DNA of 64,000 bases from an uncultured Chryseobacterium sp. (lineage in GTDB: Bacteria > Bacteroidota > Bacteroidia > Flavobacteriales > Weeksellaceae): positions 1 to 64,000 of the forward strand of contig CAJYWN010000013.1 of assembly GCA_913778275.1 (NCBI GenBank). Direction: 5' to 3'. How positions within the stretch are numbered: the first letter of the stretch is position 1; each line of letters begins with the position of its first letter. A program made the position numbers and the translations under genes. The notes below the pieces were generated by a model that worked only from the letters and a program-made list of their open reading frames with translations, did no database searches and was not told the DNA's origin. Below are positions 62,906-64,000 of this stretch, piece by piece.

Positions 62906-64000
62906 ATGAGTAAAAAACTTTTACTTAAAGACGCACATATTGAAGGCATACGCTACTTCGAAACCTACCGCAGACAAGGTGGGTACGGAGCGGCTGAGAA
63001 AGCCCTGAAAATGACACCGGACGAAATCCTGGAAGAAGTGAAAGCTTCCGGACTAAGAGGACGTGGAGGTGCAGGATTCCCTACAGGGATGAAATGGAGC
63101 TTTTTAGCAAAACCTGAAGGCGTTCCGAGACACCTTGTGGTAAATGCCGATGAATCTGAACCGGGCACTTTCAAAGACCGATATCTGATGGAATTTCTTC
63201 CTCATTTACTGATTGAGGGAATGTTAATTTCATCATATTGTTTAGGTTCAAACACTTCTTACATCTATATCCGTGGAGAATATTCCTGGATTCCTGATAT
63301 TTTGGAAGAAGCCATTGAAGAAGCGAAAGCAGCCGGATTTTTAGGTAAAAATATTCTTGGAACCGGTTTCGATCTTGAAATTTATGTTCAGAGAGGTGCC
63401 GGAGCATATATCTGCGGTGAAGAAACGGCTTTGCTTGAATCACTTGAAGGAAAAAGAGGAAACCCAAGATTAAAACCGCCATTCCCGGCTGTAAAAGGTC
63501 TTTGGGAAAGACCAACGGTAGTAAATAACGTTGAATCGATTGCAGCTGTTGTTCCGATTATTGATATCACCGGAGCAGAATATGCTAAAATCGGTGTTGG
63601 AAGATCTACCGGTACAAAATTGATTTCAGCTTGCGGAAACATCAATAAACCAGGAGTTTATGAAATCGATATGACCATTACGGTTGAAGAATTCATTTAC
63701 TCAGACGAGTATTGCGGCGGTATTAAAAACGGAAAAAAATTAAAGGCCTGTATTCCGGGGGGAAGCTCAGTGCCGATCGTTCCGGCAAATTTGCTGCTGA
63801 AAACCGTAAACGGAGAACCAAGATATATGAACTATGAATCATTGGCAGACGGAGGTTTTGCTACCGGTACCATGATGGGTTCAGGAGGCTTCATCGTATT
63901 GGATGAAGACCAGTGTATCGTAGAACATACCATGACTTTAGCAAGATTCTATAATCACGAAAGTTGCGGACAATGTACGCCATGCCGAGAGGGTACGGGA
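62906..64000 (+). CDS. nuoF: NADH-quinone oxidoreductase subunit F (partial, continues beyond window)
   Basis: The first 365 residues of the flavoprotein subunit, which oxidises NADH. The GLRGRGGAGFPTGMKW NADH/FMN motif and the cluster motif CGQCTPC at the very end are visible. The ORF is open at the window end. The protein is expected to be about 450 residues. Confidence 0.95.
   Translation, partial: MSKKLLLKDAHIEGIRYFETYRRQGGYGAAEKALKMTPDEILEEVKASGLRGRGGAGFPTGMKWSFLAKPEGVPRHLVVNADESEPGTFKDRYLMEFLPHLLIEGMLISSYCLGSNTSYIYIRGEYSWIPDILEEAIEEAKAAGFLGKNILGTGFDLEIYVQRGAGAYICGEETALLESLEGKRGNPRLKPPFPAVKGLWERPTVVNNVESIAAVVPIIDITGAEYAKIGVGRSTGTKLISACGNINKPGVYEIDMTITVEEFIYSDEYCGGIKNGKKLKACIPGGSSVPIVPANLLLKTVNGEPRYMNYESLADGGFATGTMMGSGGFIVLDEDQCIVEHTMTLARFYNHESCGQCTPCREGTG

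Overview
The window looks like the chromosome of a Chryseobacterium or a close relative (Flavobacteriia, Bacteroidota). The DNA is AT-rich and many genes follow a TAnnTTTG -7 box. Family-specific markers include a type IX secretion plug protein, a T9SS C-terminal sorting domain, a GLPGLI protein and a DUF4295 ribosome-associated protein. The core genes read as an ordinary housekeeping chromosome.

Left core (1-21.8 kb): rpmB-rpmG-DUF4295-ftsY, a YeaQ-type membrane protein, sppA and folK back to back, two tandem OmpA-like barrels, recQ, fmt, ribB with a decayed GTP cyclohydrolase II half, an LLM-class flavin oxidoreductase, lipoproteins, a PIF1-like helicase, a gamma carbonic anhydrase homologue, a three-domain Nfu protein, hemH, a possible toxin-antitoxin pair, the T9SS plug protein and an MBL-fold hydrolase.

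Island (about 21.97-48.68 kb): a tRNA(CAU) lies on the minus strand at the right end, next to a tyrosine integrase. At the left end an imperfect copy of the tRNA 3' end abuts a hairpin whose minus-strand polarity would suit the tRNA's own terminator. I infer a roughly 26.7 kb integrative element. It holds (a) a structured non-coding element; (b) a leftward class I lanthipeptide operon: GG-leader precursor, prolyl-oligopeptidase-like protease, LanB glutamylation half, and a LanB elimination half broken by a one-base frameshift; (c) a membrane-anchored TPR/AraC regulator; (d) a rightward grasp-with-spasm RiPP operon: GLPGLI protein, DUF6624 lipoprotein, three tandem precursors, ATP-grasp maturase, a small overlapping ORF, SPASM maturase, C39-peptidase ABC transporter and HlyD-type adaptor; (e) a SIR2-HerA defence pair with a third small gene; (f) a mobility module: VirE_N/DUF3987 protein, excisionase-like HTH protein, 85-bp direct repeats and the integrase.

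The most interesting observation is that the lanthipeptide promoter and the grasp-with-spasm promoter each carry a palindrome built on CCTAAATTCAT. Each palindrome lies exactly 33 nt upstream of an nnnCTTTG-type -7 box, on either side of the AraC regulator. This suggests that one regulator controls two different RiPP pathways.

Right core (48.8-64 kb): methylmalonyl-CoA epimerase, rbfA, a FtsX/LolE-like permease, a secreted T9SS endonuclease, aroE, a DUF349 protein, ribD, a YigZ protein, a zinc metallopeptidase, a GNAT-like protein, a tiny membrane protein, and the start of the complex I operon (nuoA to a partial nuoF).
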